64,000 bases of DNA. Origin: Hydrogenophaga crocea (lineage in GTDB: Bacteria > Pseudomonadota > Gammaproteobacteria > Burkholderiales > Burkholderiaceae_C). Below are positions 8,504 through 16,972 of the stretch, one piece after another (the stretch's first letter is position 1; the number at the start of each line of letters is the position of its first letter). A program made the position numbers and the translations under genes. The notes under the pieces were generated by a model. That model was not told where the DNA came from and made no database searches. It was given only the letters and a program-made list of their open reading frames with translations. Location: contig NZ_CP049989.1 of the NCBI RefSeq assembly GCF_011388215.1, positions 2,418,001 to 2,482,000 on the forward strand, read 5' to 3'.

Positions 8504-9704
8504 GGCGCTGCCGGGTCGCCTGGTTGACCTTGTCGGTGAATGTGCTCAGGCGGGCCTTGTCCGTGCCGTCCAGCAGCTCATGGGCCCGGGTCTCCATGAT
8601 GGTTTTCAGCAAGAGGGCCGCTTGCTGCTGTCCGGTGACGGCAGGCTGAACGTGGTGAATGGCTTCGCGCCGGTCCCACAGATCGAGGGCCACCGACAGG
8701 GCCTCTTGCGCAAACCGCTTCAGCGCCTCGGGCGAGCAGCCACGGGGCGGCAGCATGCCCTGCGCCATTTCGGCCGCGAGCGACCGGGTGTGCGGACCGA
8801 AGGCAATCACCGGTGAGCGGAGCACGCTGCCCAACAAGGTGGGCTGTTGCATGGCCTGCGCATAAAAGGCCGTCCGGAAGGCGCTCAGCAGCGTCGTGTC
8901 GAGCCAGTCGGTGGTCACCTCCGCGGGCGCCTCGGCCAGGAAGCGACGCTGCACCAGCTTCGCGAAACCGGCCAGCACCGAGGCCCGCAACCCGTTCGAC
9001 GGCTGAGCGAGCTCGTCCTTGCGTTTGGCAGCCAACTGGAACGAACAACCCAGCGAGCCGATGGTGGCGTCGACCAAGCCGGTGAAGTTCACCGCGACAC
9101 GGTTCTGCAGCGCTGGCAACAGCCGATCGTGTTGCTCCGCGGCCGTCATCAGCGCAGACGCCAGGGCACGCTCGAGCACCTCGTCGCTCAGGTCTTCGTT
9201 GTTGTCGAACCAGGGCTTGAGCGCGTCTTGAAGCGCGGCTTTCACCGAGGCGCGAAACGCGTCTTCGGGCGCCCTGAGCGCCTGGACCATGTTGTGCCTC
9301 GCTTCGCCCCGAAAGAGTTCTGCCAGCCGCCCATCGAGCACGCTGAACACGTTGACCGGCCCCGCTTCTGAAAACACCTGGTCGACCGCCACTTGATGGG
9401 CATAAGAGGCCAGGTCGAGAATCTTTCGGGCACTCAACGTTGGGCTCCTGTAGCCGCCCAAGCGTTGCTCGACCGCCGCGACCACCGTATAGCCATAGGC
9501 CCGCTTCGTGGCGTTCAGAAGCTGCTTCCGGAGGTCGGCGTTGGCCCGGCCCGAGGCGCTCAGGCCACGCAGACGGTCCGCCACCCGCGCGGCGATGTTG
9601 CCCTTGTACACGGCCAGCCGGATGCCCCCCGGCTTCTTGCTCAGGCGCAGCGCGCCGCCTTGTGCCGCCCGAGCGACGAAATGGCTGAATGAAATGGATG
9701 GCAT
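8493..9704 (-). CDS. Protein of unknown function, 403 aa
   Basis: I do not recognise a family. The 403-aa product is predicted largely alpha-helical, without a signal peptide or obvious membrane segment, and is rich in Ala, Leu and Gln. The start is set at the ATG at 9704 (MPSISFSHFVARAAQGG); an upstream Met at 9797 would add 31 poorly convincing residues. Its Ser/Ala-rich N-terminus and helical body would not be out of place in a secreted effector, but this is only an impression. GC is lower than in the neighbouring transporter genes, suggesting acquisition. It stands alone between a convergent operon and the sugar dehydrogenase. Confidence 0.6.
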   Translation of the reverse strand: MPSISFSHFVARAAQGGALRLSKKPGGIRLAVYKGNIAARVADRLRGLSASGRANADLRKQLLNATKRAYGYTVVAAVEQRLGGYRSPTLSARKILDLASYAHQVAVDQVFSEAGPVNVFSVLDGRLAELFRGEARHNMVQALRAPEDAFRASVKAALQDALKPWFDNNEDLSDEVLERALASALMTAAEQHDRLLPALQNRVAVNFTGLVDATIGSLGCSFQLAAKRKDELAQPSNGLRASVLAGFAKLVQRRFLAEAPAEVTTDWLDTTLLSAFRTAFYAQAMQQPTLLGSVLRSPVIAFGPHTRSLAAEMAQGMLPPRGCSPEALKRFAQEALSVALDLWDRREAIHHVQPAVTGQQQAALLLKTIMETRAHELLDGTDKARLSTFTDKVNQATRQRLSA

Positions 9705-9856
9705 GGGGTTTCCTGTCTCGACACGTCCGGAAGCGGACACGCCGAATGCGTCACCAGGAGGCCTGCCATGTTCCCGCGGGTGGTGCGCCCCGTCCAACGG
9801 GGCTAGGGCGCGCCGGCCGCCCGACCAGGCCCCCCGGCTGCCCCGCCGGCCACCCC

Positions 9857-10972
9857 TCAGCGGGGCCGCAAGCGGATCAGCTGCCCGTCGCGATCGTCAG
9901 TGAGCAGGTAGAGCAGGCCGTCGGGGCCTTCGCGCACGTCGCGCACGCGCTGGTTCAGTTCGCCGAGCAGGCGCTCTTCCTTCACCACGCGGCCGCCCTC
10001 CATCTGCAGGCGCACCAGCTGCCGGAACTTGAGCGAGCCCGTGAACAGGCTGCCCTTCCAACCCGGGCCGTAACGGTCGCTGCCCAGGAACACCAGGCCC
10101 GAGGGCGCGATCGACGGCACCCAGTACTGCACCGGCTGCTCCAGGCCCTCGCGGCTCGTGATGCCCGCGCCGATGCGGCCGCCGCCGTAGTTCTCGCCAT
10201 AGGTGATGACGGGCCAGCCGTAGTTCTTGCCGGCCTCGGGGCGGTTGAGCTCGTCGCCGCCCTGCGGGCCGTGCTCGATGGTCCAGAGCGTGCCGTCGGC
10301 CGCGAGCGTCGCGCCCTGGATGTTGCGGTGGCCGAGCGTGTAGATCTCGGGCCGCGCGCCCGCGCGGTTGACGAAGGGGTTGCCGGGGTGCGGCTGGCCG
10401 TCGGGCAGCACACGCACCAGCTTGCCCTGGTGGTTGTCCAGCGTCTGCGCGTCCTGCATGCGGTTGTAGCGGTCACCGAGCGCCAGGAACAGGCTGCCAT
10501 CGGCGGCCTGCGCGATGCGGCAGCCGAAGTGCAGCCGGCTCGCCACCTTGGGCTTCTGGCTGAACACCACGCGCAGGTCGTCGAGGCGGCTGCGGTCGTC
10601 CGACAGCCGCGCCGAGGCCATGGCGGTCGAATTGCCGCCCAGGCCGGGCTCGCTGTAGCAGAAGTGCAGCGTGCGGTTGCGCGCGAAGTCGCGGTCGGTG
10701 ATCACGTCGAGCAGGCCGCCCTGGCCCACGGCGTCGATCTCGGGCAGGCCCTTGAGTGGCGGGCCCAGGCGGCCGTCGGCCTCGACCACGCGCATGCGGC
10801 CGGGGCGCTCGGTGACCAGCATGCGGCCCTCGCCGATGAAGGCCAGGCCCCAGGGGTTCTGCAGGTCGCGCGTGAGCACTTCGGGGGAGAGGCCGCTGGC
10901 GCTGGCGCCGCTGGCCAGGCCCATCAGGCCGGCGGCCAGCGCCAGGGCCCGGCGGGGAAAAGCTCGGGTCAT
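9857..10972 (-). CDS. Secreted PQQ-dependent aldose sugar dehydrogenase (YliI/GSDH family)
   Basis: This 371-aa protein begins with a signal peptide (MTRAFPRRALALAAG, cleavage near residue 25) and has the six-bladed propeller signatures of soluble glucose/sorbosone dehydrogenases: LQNPWGLAFIGEGRMLVTERPGR, GQGGLLDV, the LHFGCRI region, TLGHRNIQG, and WTIEHGPQGGDELN with NYGWPVITYGENY. It would oxidise aldoses in the periplasm using PQQ. No PQQ synthesis gene is in the window, so the cofactor would come from elsewhere. It appears monocistronic. Confidence 0.88.
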   Translation of the reverse strand: MTRAFPRRALALAAGLMGLASGASASGLSPEVLTRDLQNPWGLAFIGEGRMLVTERPGRMRVVEADGRLGPPLKGLPEIDAVGQGGLLDVITDRDFARNRTLHFCYSEPGLGGNSTAMASARLSDDRSRLDDLRVVFSQKPKVASRLHFGCRIAQAADGSLFLALGDRYNRMQDAQTLDNHQGKLVRVLPDGQPHPGNPFVNRAGARPEIYTLGHRNIQGATLAADGTLWTIEHGPQGGDELNRPEAGKNYGWPVITYGENYGGGRIGAGITSREGLEQPVQYWVPSIAPSGLVFLGSDRYGPGWKGSLFTGSLKFRQLVRLQMEGGRVVKEERLLGELNQRVRDVREGPDGLLYLLTDDRDGQLIRLRPR

Positions 10973-11036
10973 GTGATCTCCGTCGTTGGGGGGGCTGGCC
11001 GATGGAGGCGTGGTACCCCGCGGCGGTTCCCGGCGC

Positions 11037-11621
11037 TCAACCGAAGGGGCGCACGCCGATCAGGAAGCCGTGCAGCCAGAAGGCGAACACGGCATACACG
11101 GCCAGTCCGCCCACGAGCGCGATGGCGTCGTTGGCACGGCCGGGCGAGGCGCCGTGCACCGGGCGCAGCAGGCCGGCCGCGGCGCGGCGCTTGACCGAGA
11201 TGCGGTCGGCGACCGCCCAGGCGAGGAAGGCGCCGAACAGCACCACGTCGGCCAGGTTGCCGTTGGCCAGCAGGTGCGCGAGCGCCCACAGCTTGGTCGC
11301 CACGAGCATGGGGTGCTTGGCCGCGCGCTGGATGCGTCCGGGCAGGTAGGCCGAGAACAGCAGCACGAACACCGGCAGCATCAGCAGCGCGGCCACATGG
11401 CGCATGGCCGTCGGCGGCGTCCAGAGCAGCACCGGGTCCTGGCGCGCGGCGCTGTAGCCGGCCACGATCAGGCCGAAGCCCGCGAGCGCCACCAGCGTGT
11501 ACAGCCCCTTCCAGGGGCCTTCGCCGATGCGGTGCGCGATGGCGTGCCGACCGCGCGGCGCCACGATGGATACCGAATGAATGCCGAGAAACAGCACCAG
11601 TCCGAGAACGAGCCAGGTCAT
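11037..11621 (-). CDS. NnrU family integral membrane protein
   Basis: This 194-aa protein has about five to six transmembrane segments and conserved NnrU features: the LGIHSVSIVAPRGR start, the AAKHPMLVATKLWALAHLLANG block and the ADRISVKRR loop. NnrU proteins are linked to nitric oxide/nitrite metabolism in denitrifiers and are related to isoprenylcysteine methyltransferase-like membrane proteins, but their chemistry is not settled. There is no denitrification gene nearby. It is the last clearly core gene before the disrupted region. Confidence 0.82.
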   Translation of the reverse strand: MTWLVLGLVLFLGIHSVSIVAPRGRHAIAHRIGEGPWKGLYTLVALAGFGLIVAGYSAARQDPVLLWTPPTAMRHVAALLMLPVFVLLFSAYLPGRIQRAAKHPMLVATKLWALAHLLANGNLADVVLFGAFLAWAVADRISVKRRAAAGLLRPVHGASPGRANDAIALVGGLAVYAVFAFWLHGFLIGVRPFG

Positions 11622-11749
11622 GGGGAGCTCCAGAAAGAGGCCCAGACTCTAACCGCCCGCTGTCGAATCTCGCTAACGCCTGAACCCGATGAACTGGCGC
11701 ATCAAGGACTTAGCTCGCTCGTAGTGCGGCAGTCCTGAATTCGAAGAGC

Positions 11750-11797
11750 GCTGAGTTTTGAACTTTCGGACTTGAGCACCGCTGAGTCGTGAACTTT
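11750..11797. repeat. Tandem 17-bp direct repeat upstream of the split lipoprotein gene
   Basis: GCTGAGTTTTGAACTTT (11750-11766) is repeated as GCTGAGTCGTGAACTTT (11781-11797), 15 of 17 bases identical and 31 bp apart, that is three helical turns. The repeats lie 120-170 bp before the lipoprotein start. They could be activator sites or the scar of an older element. The rest of 11622-11918 shows nothing else. Confidence 0.45.
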
Positions 11798-12299
11798 AGT
11801 GCAGCTCAAAAAATTCCAGGCAACTTCAGCCAAACGTGAACTCGGGATCCTCAATTTGAAGGATGCCAAAAGCAACGCTTAGTCGTATGTTCGGCAACGT
11901 CACGCCCGGAGGGATGATATGAGCTATCAACGACTCGCCGCAGCCGTCGTGTTGCTATGCGCAGTTCTGCTTGCAGGGTGCGACACCGAAGAGGAGTTGC
12001 TCAAGCAGCGCCTTGAGATGCTCAAGGCTGAGGAAGCCTCGCTCCAGGAGCTGAAAACCACGCTTGCCTCCAGCGCCACCCCGCTCGAAGGCCCAGGCAA
12101 GGCAAGCGTCTTCCTCTCTGACGACCTCATCAACGGTGTGCTGAAGGGTGCTGACGGAGTCGTCGTGCCCGTGCCTGGCGTTAATGGCGCCACAATCACG
12201 GTGAAGTCGATCCGCACCCAATTCAGAATGGGTTTGACCTGCCCGGTTTCTTCGGTCCAATAGTTTCTAGGAAGATGGCTCCCAACCTGCGAGGAGCCC

Positions 12300-12563
12300 A
12301 TGAGGAAGAGCCGATTCAGCGAAGAACAGATGGTCGCGATCCTGCGAGAAGCAGATCGCACCAGCGTGGCCGAGGCCGCCAAGAAGCACAAGGTCAGCGA
12401 GCCCAGCATCTACGCCTGGCGCAAGCACTTTGGACAGATGGACGTTGCTGACGTCAAACGCCTGAAGACACTGGAGGTCGAGAACGCGCGGTTGAAGAAG
12501 CTGCTGGCCGAGCGCGATCTGGACATCGAGGTTCTCAAGGAGATCAACGCAAAAAAATGGTGA
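12300..12563 (+). CDS. IS407-group transposase OrfA
   Basis: This 87-aa protein has a helix-turn-helix (SEEQMVAILREADRTSVAEAAKKHKVSEPSIYAWRKHFG) followed by a leucine zipper-like helix (LKTLEVENARLKKLLAERDLDIEVLK), the standard IS3-family OrfA that binds the terminal repeats. Its 3' end contains AAAAAAA at 12551-12557, a likely -1 slippage site producing the OrfAB fusion transposase. Confidence 0.92.
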   Translation: MRKSRFSEEQMVAILREADRTSVAEAAKKHKVSEPSIYAWRKHFGQMDVADVKRLKTLEVENARLKKLLAERDLDIEVLKEINAKKW

Positions 12564-13417
12564 GCCCGCAGGCCCGACGCGAACAGGTCGCGCTCGCTTG
12601 CGAGCGTGGCCTGTCTGAGCGGCGGGCCTGCGGGCTCATCGGGCTGGCGCGATCGGGCTTGAGGTACGAGCTGCGCCTGCCGGCCAAGGATGCCCCCGTC
12701 ATCGCGGCCATGCGCGCGCTCTCGGCGCAGTACCCACGCTACGGCTACCGGCGCATCCGCATCTTCCTGGGCCGCCAGGGCTTCGAGTTGAGCTGGTCGC
12801 GCACGCATCGCCTGTGGCGCCAGGCTGGCTTGCTGGTGCCCAGGAAGAGGCCGCGCCGTCGCGTGGCCAGCTCGCGCCCGCGGGCCTACACGCCCTTCAA
12901 GGCCAACGCGGTGTGGGCCTACGACTTCGTCTTCGATACCACCGCCGAGGGGCAGCAGATCAAGTGCCTGACCGTCATCGACGAGTACACGCGCGAGTGC
13001 CTGGCGATCGACGTGGCCGGCTCCATCCGTTCACGACGCGTGGTGGAGGTGCTCTCGCGCCTGGTCAGCGTGCATGGCGCGCCGCTGTTCATGCGCTCGG
13101 ACAATGGCCCCGAGTTCGTCAGTCAAGCGATCCTGGAGTGGATCTCCAAGTCCGGCATTGGCACTGCCCTGAACGACCCTGGCAAACCTTGGCAGAACGG
13201 CGCCGACGAGAGCTTCAACGGCAAGCTGCGCGACGAATGCCTCTCGCTGGAGTGGTTCCGATCACGTCGAGAAGCCGCCGTCGTCATCGAGGCCTGGCGC
13301 AAGCACTACAACACCGTGCGCCCCCACAGCAGCCTTGCCTACATGACCCCTCACGAGTTCAAGCAACACCAACTGCACAATCCACCCATTCCCAACCGGG
13401 CCGTCTTACAGGAATGA
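12557..13417 (+). CDS. IS407-group transposase OrfB (DDE integrase core)
   Basis: This 286-aa protein contains an N-terminal HTH_21-type domain (YGYRRIRIFLGRQG) and an rve integrase core. The catalytic DDE residues are visible: Asp in VWAYDFVFDT, Asp in MRSDNGPEF, and Glu in NGADESFNGKLRDECL. It overlaps orfA by 7 bp in the -1 frame and is probably expressed as OrfAB by frameshifting on the A-run. No disruption is seen. Confidence 0.93.
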   Translation: MVSPQARREQVALACERGLSERRACGLIGLARSGLRYELRLPAKDAPVIAAMRALSAQYPRYGYRRIRIFLGRQGFELSWSRTHRLWRQAGLLVPRKRPRRRVASSRPRAYTPFKANAVWAYDFVFDTTAEGQQIKCLTVIDEYTRECLAIDVAGSIRSRRVVEVLSRLVSVHGAPLFMRSDNGPEFVSQAILEWISKSGIGTALNDPGKPWQNGADESFNGKLRDECLSLEWFRSRREAAVVIEAWRKHYNTVRPHSSLAYMTPHEFKQHQLHNPPIPNRAVLQE

Positions 13418-13898
13418 ATGGTCCGAATATGCCGAGCAGGTCAGGTTACCCACTGCTCAACATCGATGCCACTGCCAAGAAGGAAGGTCTGGACGCCGAG
13501 CTCACTGTGGTCGGTGTGGCGAGGTTGATGTCAACTATCGTTCCGAGCGCCGCGGGCAAGCCCCCGCAGCTCGAGCTAACGATCCACGTAGACAGCCTGG
13601 TGCCTCGAGCGAAGTGGGGATTCTTCGACTTCGGCATCCGCGGCTTTGTGCGCGACCTGGCACAAGTGCGGTTCAATAATGAGCTACGCACTGCCGGCGT
13701 GATTCGCATACCTGTCGAAGTCGACATCCCGCTCAAAGTGCCTGCGAAGCAGACCCCTATCTCGTTCACGGGTGCCAATGCTGCAGTGGATACGCCAGAC
13801 CTTTCAATGCACGGAAAGGTGTCTGTCACTAAGGTCATCGTCTTGCCTGACGGCCTTCATGTGTACGGCCAGGTCAGCGTCACCTCGGGGAGCTAGAT

Positions 13899-14798
13899 AT
13901 GAAGAAACTAGTCCTTAAAGCTGTCTTGGTGGCTTCGACGCTGCTGGCGGCCCCTTCTTGGGCAGGCCTCAAGGAAGACGTTGCCGCGAAGGAATTCGAG
14001 GTTTCGAAGCTACGCGCGGAGGTCGAGCCATTGGCTAGGTCCATTATTGTTGTCAGCAATGATCTACGAGTCTTCGCATCTCTATCTCCCTTTGTTGATG
14101 CGGTCAAGACGATCAATGATCGACTGCAAGACAAGCGAACGATTCGTGTCCAGTCCACAGCTAGAAACGGCAAGTTCTGGGAAGACGGGCCTACTTGGTG
14201 CAACAGCTACGTTGAGCTAGACAACCCGGACAGCTTTCGAGCAAATGCCGTGCTGAGCAAGGTTTCAGCAGATGTTCGAGATGATGGAGCGATCACCTTG
14301 GGCAGCCGCGCGGAAATCGATGGTAGGGTGCAGCTGAAGTTCCAGTTCAAAGGCGCGCGCTACCAGCAAACTATCGGGATCTGCCCGGTCTGTGTTCGGA
14401 CCAATGTATGTCCACCTGGTGGAGGAGTTGGTACTTCAATTGGCGTTGGCTTTCAGAAAAACTTCGACTTGCAGTTGCTGATGGCCTTTGCACGTTCGGC
14501 CGATGGACGCTCTGTGGATTACAAGGCTGGCTTCGTGAGCCCGAAGGACATAAGCATCACCGCACAGATCGGCTTGCAGGGTATTGGGACGATTGGTCAC
14601 CCGATGTCTTTCGATCTCCCGCAAGATCCGATCGCCAGCGGCTCGTTCCCGCTGCTAGTCACCAACGAAGGAGAGTTCAAGCTCCCAGGCGGAGCCGGTG
14701 AGCGAACATACACATTCGTACTTACGCCGACCGAGTTCGTTGCAAACAAGAATGGGATCACGGCGACCTGGAAGTCCACCGTCCAGTTCAAGCCATAA
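13899..14798 (+). CDS. Secreted protein of unknown function, 299 aa
   Basis: A typical signal peptide (MKKLVLKAVLVASTLLAAPSWA, cleavage near residue 22) precedes a helical segment (residues about 25-80) and then a beta-rich body. Cys residues at WCNS and in CPVCVRTNVC suggest disulfides or a metal site. No family is recognised. It starts 2 bp after the split lipoprotein gene and precedes a 99-aa gene, so the three form one operon of envelope-directed proteins. GC is clearly lower than the core genes, consistent with horizontal acquisition. Confidence 0.7.
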   Translation: MKKLVLKAVLVASTLLAAPSWAGLKEDVAAKEFEVSKLRAEVEPLARSIIVVSNDLRVFASLSPFVDAVKTINDRLQDKRTIRVQSTARNGKFWEDGPTWCNSYVELDNPDSFRANAVLSKVSADVRDDGAITLGSRAEIDGRVQLKFQFKGARYQQTIGICPVCVRTNVCPPGGGVGTSIGVGFQKNFDLQLLMAFARSADGRSVDYKAGFVSPKDISITAQIGLQGIGTIGHPMSFDLPQDPIASGSFPLLVTNEGEFKLPGGAGERTYTFVLTPTEFVANKNGITATWKSTVQFKP

Positions 14799-14804
14799 CT
14801 CATC

Positions 14805-15104
14805 ATGGGTGGGCCTACCTACGTCACAGTCGAGGGGCCCAACTGGCAGTGGTCAGAGACTTACATCTATGCGATGGCCACATACGTTGTGGCATGCCCG
14901 CCTGACCGACGTGTTCAGGTCGGTCTAGGCGTCATGCTTTGGGGTCAACCACGAGGCGAGAAGGTCAGGTTCTCGGGGGAGCTCCAGATCAACGTGGTCG
15001 GCGCCGGTGCGGTGTACTTCCGCGTCGACGACGGCAAGGGGCCGTGTCGTGTCGGATTCACGCAGAAGTCGAACTCGCCGATCAAGTGGACGTGGAGCAT
15101 CTGA
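14805..15104 (+). CDS. Small protein of unknown function, 99 aa
   Basis: This 99-aa product (MGGPTYVTVEGPNWQWSETY...) starts 6 bp after the preceding gene. It is predicted all-beta, with two Cys (VACPP and GPCRV) that could form a disulfide. There is no signal peptide in this frame, which is odd beside two exported neighbours, so it may act in the cytoplasm or lack its true N-terminus. No family is recognised. Confidence 0.5.
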   Translation: MGGPTYVTVEGPNWQWSETYIYAMATYVVACPPDRRVQVGLGVMLWGQPRGEKVRFSGELQINVVGAGAVYFRVDDGKGPCRVGFTQKSNSPIKWTWSI

Positions 15105-15167
15105 CAATCTCCGGCTGCAGCCCAGTTGCTACCCCGGACTTGGTGGGACCCGAAGTTTAGGCTTCTT

Positions 15168-15415
15168 TGAAGCCCCATCGAGTTCTCGAGGCAATTAGAA
15201 GTAGCGATTGGGGAACAGTTTGACACCCACTGTGCTAGTGCATGGGCGATGAATTATTGGCCATTGTCCTGGCGATTCGGCAGCGGCGCACCGCCCCCCC
15301 ACAACTCGTTGTGCGCCCGTATGACGCACGCATCGGCAGGCTGGTATCGACCTCAATGCGCAGGAATTCGCGGTTGAACTCGTCGATGACGGTGAACGCG
15401 CGCTGCCCGACTAGG
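15168..15415 (-). mobile_element. Decayed, internally deleted remnant of the same IS3-family element as 15856-17035
   Basis: The left end TGAAGCCCCATCGAGTTC closely matches the left end of the copy at 15856 (TGAAGTCCCCTCGAATTC), and the match runs through GGGGAACAGTTTGACAC. After about 15235 the similarity jumps to the part of orfB around 16149-16320 of the full copy, so an internal segment is deleted. The fragment includes the degenerate translation [19 protein letters not shown], minus strand. It is too short and mutated to move. Confidence 0.75.
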
Positions 15416-15592
15416 ATGATGGTGATTCGACGGCTCGGAAGGTGCGTGGCAAGACGTCCGCGCCCTCGCGATCGAGGATCCGGAAGCCCATGGCCGTGCA
15501 CCCCGCATACACGTCTATCGGCCCAGTCTCGGTCAGTAGTCACGCGTCGAACACGCGCTTTCGGAACTCGCTTATGTACATCGCACCCCCGC
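15416..15592 (-). pseudogene. Decayed fragment of an nrtR-like gene (3' end)
   Basis: About 150 bp aligns with the 3' end of the nrtR gene at 18616-18792 in the same orientation, sharing for example GATCGAGGATCCGGAAGCCC against GATCGAGCACCCGGTAGCCC and the CGCGCTTTCGGAAC block. Many substitutions and a broken frame show it is not functional. It abuts the IS remnant without a gap. It is either an old partial duplication of the local nrtR or the leftover of a second NAD-salvage locus. Confidence 0.75.
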
Positions 15593-15855
15593 AATTTTTC
15601 GAGCGAGAAGTCCATTTGATTCCCTCATCCTTAGAAATCGCCGAGTTGAACTCTTAAGCACAAGGAGAGTTCGCACTCCCAAAACTGAGGTCAAGAACGC
15701 CGAAGATTGATTGATCTCGCCCTTGATTCTTAGCGCGGGTCATTCTTAATATAGCTGTGGGAGAGTCGTAGCTAGCGTTCTCCTCTCTTTGGTCCCAGAA
15801 TTACTGAGAGTTCGATCACCGAGCACAAGGGGCAACGAGCATGGCTTCATTCGAT
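15593..15855. other. Low-GC spacer without recognisable genes
   Basis: This stretch lies between the nrtR fragment and the IS copy. It is AT-richer than everything around it and has no open frame with coding character. It does not contain the missing 3' part of pncB, which would be expected here if the IS had simply inserted into that gene. Confidence 0.6.
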
Positions 15856-15882
15856 TGAAGTCCCCTCGAATTCCTGAGCCAG

Positions 15883-16670
15883 TCAGAAGTAGAGGTTGGG
15901 GAACAGTTTGACACGGTACTCGACCGGTGGGATTCGGCCGAGGGACTCATGGGGGCGCTGGTGGTTGTAGCGATGCAGCCAATCGGCCGTCATGTCACGT
16001 ACTTCCTGCAGTGACTCGAAGACGTAGCAATCGAGCACCTCGGTGCGGTAGGTCTTGTTGAATCGTTCTACATAGGCGTTCTGCGTGGGCTTGCCGGGCT
16101 GGATGTGCTGCAGGGCGATGCCTTTGCTCTGAGCCCACTGGGCCAGGGCGTGAGCGATGAACTCAGGGCCATTGTCCAGGCGAATTGACAGCGGCGCACC
16201 TCCACCAGTTCGTTGAGCGCCCGTATGACGCGCGCAGCCGGCAGGCTGGTGTCAACTTCGATGTGCAGGCCCTCGCGATTGAACTCGTCGATGACGTTGA
16301 AGGTTCTGAAGCGCCTGCCGGACCACAACGCATCAGACATGAAGTCACAGCTCCAGCCCTGGTTGGGCTGGCCTGCTGCGTGTAGTGGTTGCTTGATGCG
16401 CGCAGGCAGCCGTTTCTTGCCCCGCCGTGGCAGGTTCAGCCGCAGCTCGCAGTAGACGCGCCAGAGCACCGTCTTGCCCCAGGGCTTGTCTTGGTGACGG
16501 GCGCTGTCGTACAGCAGGCCAAAGCCGTGGCGTGGGTTGAGCGCCATGTGGGCTTGAACGAAGGCAATAACCCCGGAATCGTCGCGTGCGACAGGCTGGT
16601 AGCGCAGCGTGGAGCGAGCAATCCCGCTGGCAATGCAGGCCCTGCGCTGGCTCATACCGTGCTCGGCCAT
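15883..16670 (-). pseudogene. IS3-family transposase OrfB, frameshifted
   Basis: The first part (from about 16670) reads [20 protein letters not shown] and continues through the integrase core to [20 protein letters not shown]. Near 16190-16200 the frame breaks: the conserved RLDNGPEF and the tail ending VKLFPNLYF (stop 15883-15885) lie in another frame. One net base change explains the break. The predicted product lacks the second catalytic Asp and the Glu, so this copy cannot transpose alone. Confidence 0.85.
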
Positions 16671-16705
16671 GAGACTTTGAACAACCGCCTCGCGACGCTC
16701 CGGGG

Positions 16706-16972
16706 TCAGAGCTTTCGATCAACGACGTCCTTCAGAGCGTGGTGCATCAGCGCCAGGTCGGCGTACATGCGTTTGAGCTTGGCGTTCTCGTCCTGCAGCT
16801 GGCGAAGCTGCGACAGGTGTGAGACCGTCATGCCCGAGAACTGGCTCTTCCACTTGTAGTACGTCGGCTCGCTGATGCCGTGCTTCCTGCACGTCTCGCC
16901 GACCTTCGCGCCCATCTCGACTTCCTTGAGGATGCCGACTATCTGCGCTTCACTGAATCTGGATTTCTTCAT
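16706..16972 (-). CDS. IS3-family transposase OrfA
   Basis: This 88-aa helix-turn-helix protein ([21 protein letters not shown], then [18 protein letters not shown]) ends in a leucine zipper-like helix. It is intact, but its partner orfB is broken. It normally yields OrfAB by a -1 frameshift; the orfB frame is in the expected relative position. Confidence 0.88.
   Translation of the reverse strand: MKKSRFSEAQIVGILKEVEMGAKVGETCRKHGISEPTYYKWKSQFSGMTVSHLSQLRQLQDENAKLKRMYADLALMHHALKDVVDRKL

Larger units (their letters stand above)
12235..13443 (+). mobile_element. IS3-family insertion sequence, IS407 group, apparently intact
   Basis: The 1,209-bp element begins TGACCTGCCCGG and ends with the imperfect inverse (right end read inward: TGACCTGCTCGG). 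It is flanked by the 4-bp direct repeat GGTT (12231-12234 and 13444-13447); 4-bp duplications are characteristic of the IS407 group. It carries orfA and orfB overlapping at a run of seven A residues. Intact frames, matching ends and a clean duplication argue for a recent insertion. Confidence 0.93.
11919..13896 (+). pseudogene. Lipoprotein gene split by an IS407-group insertion
   Basis: The 5' part (11919-12234) encodes a lipoprotein signal peptide with lipobox LLAGC (Cys about residue 21) and a coiled-coil-like acidic stretch. The 3' part resumes at 13448 (YPLLNIDATAKKEG) and ends at 13896. Removing the element and one copy of the GGTT duplication restores a continuous 254-codon frame, so the gene was intact until recently. 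The mature domain is beta-rich and unrecognised. The 5' fragment now reads into the element and stops at 12263. The gene heads a cluster with two further unknown genes 2 and 6 bp apart, so insertion is probably polar on them. Confidence 0.88.
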
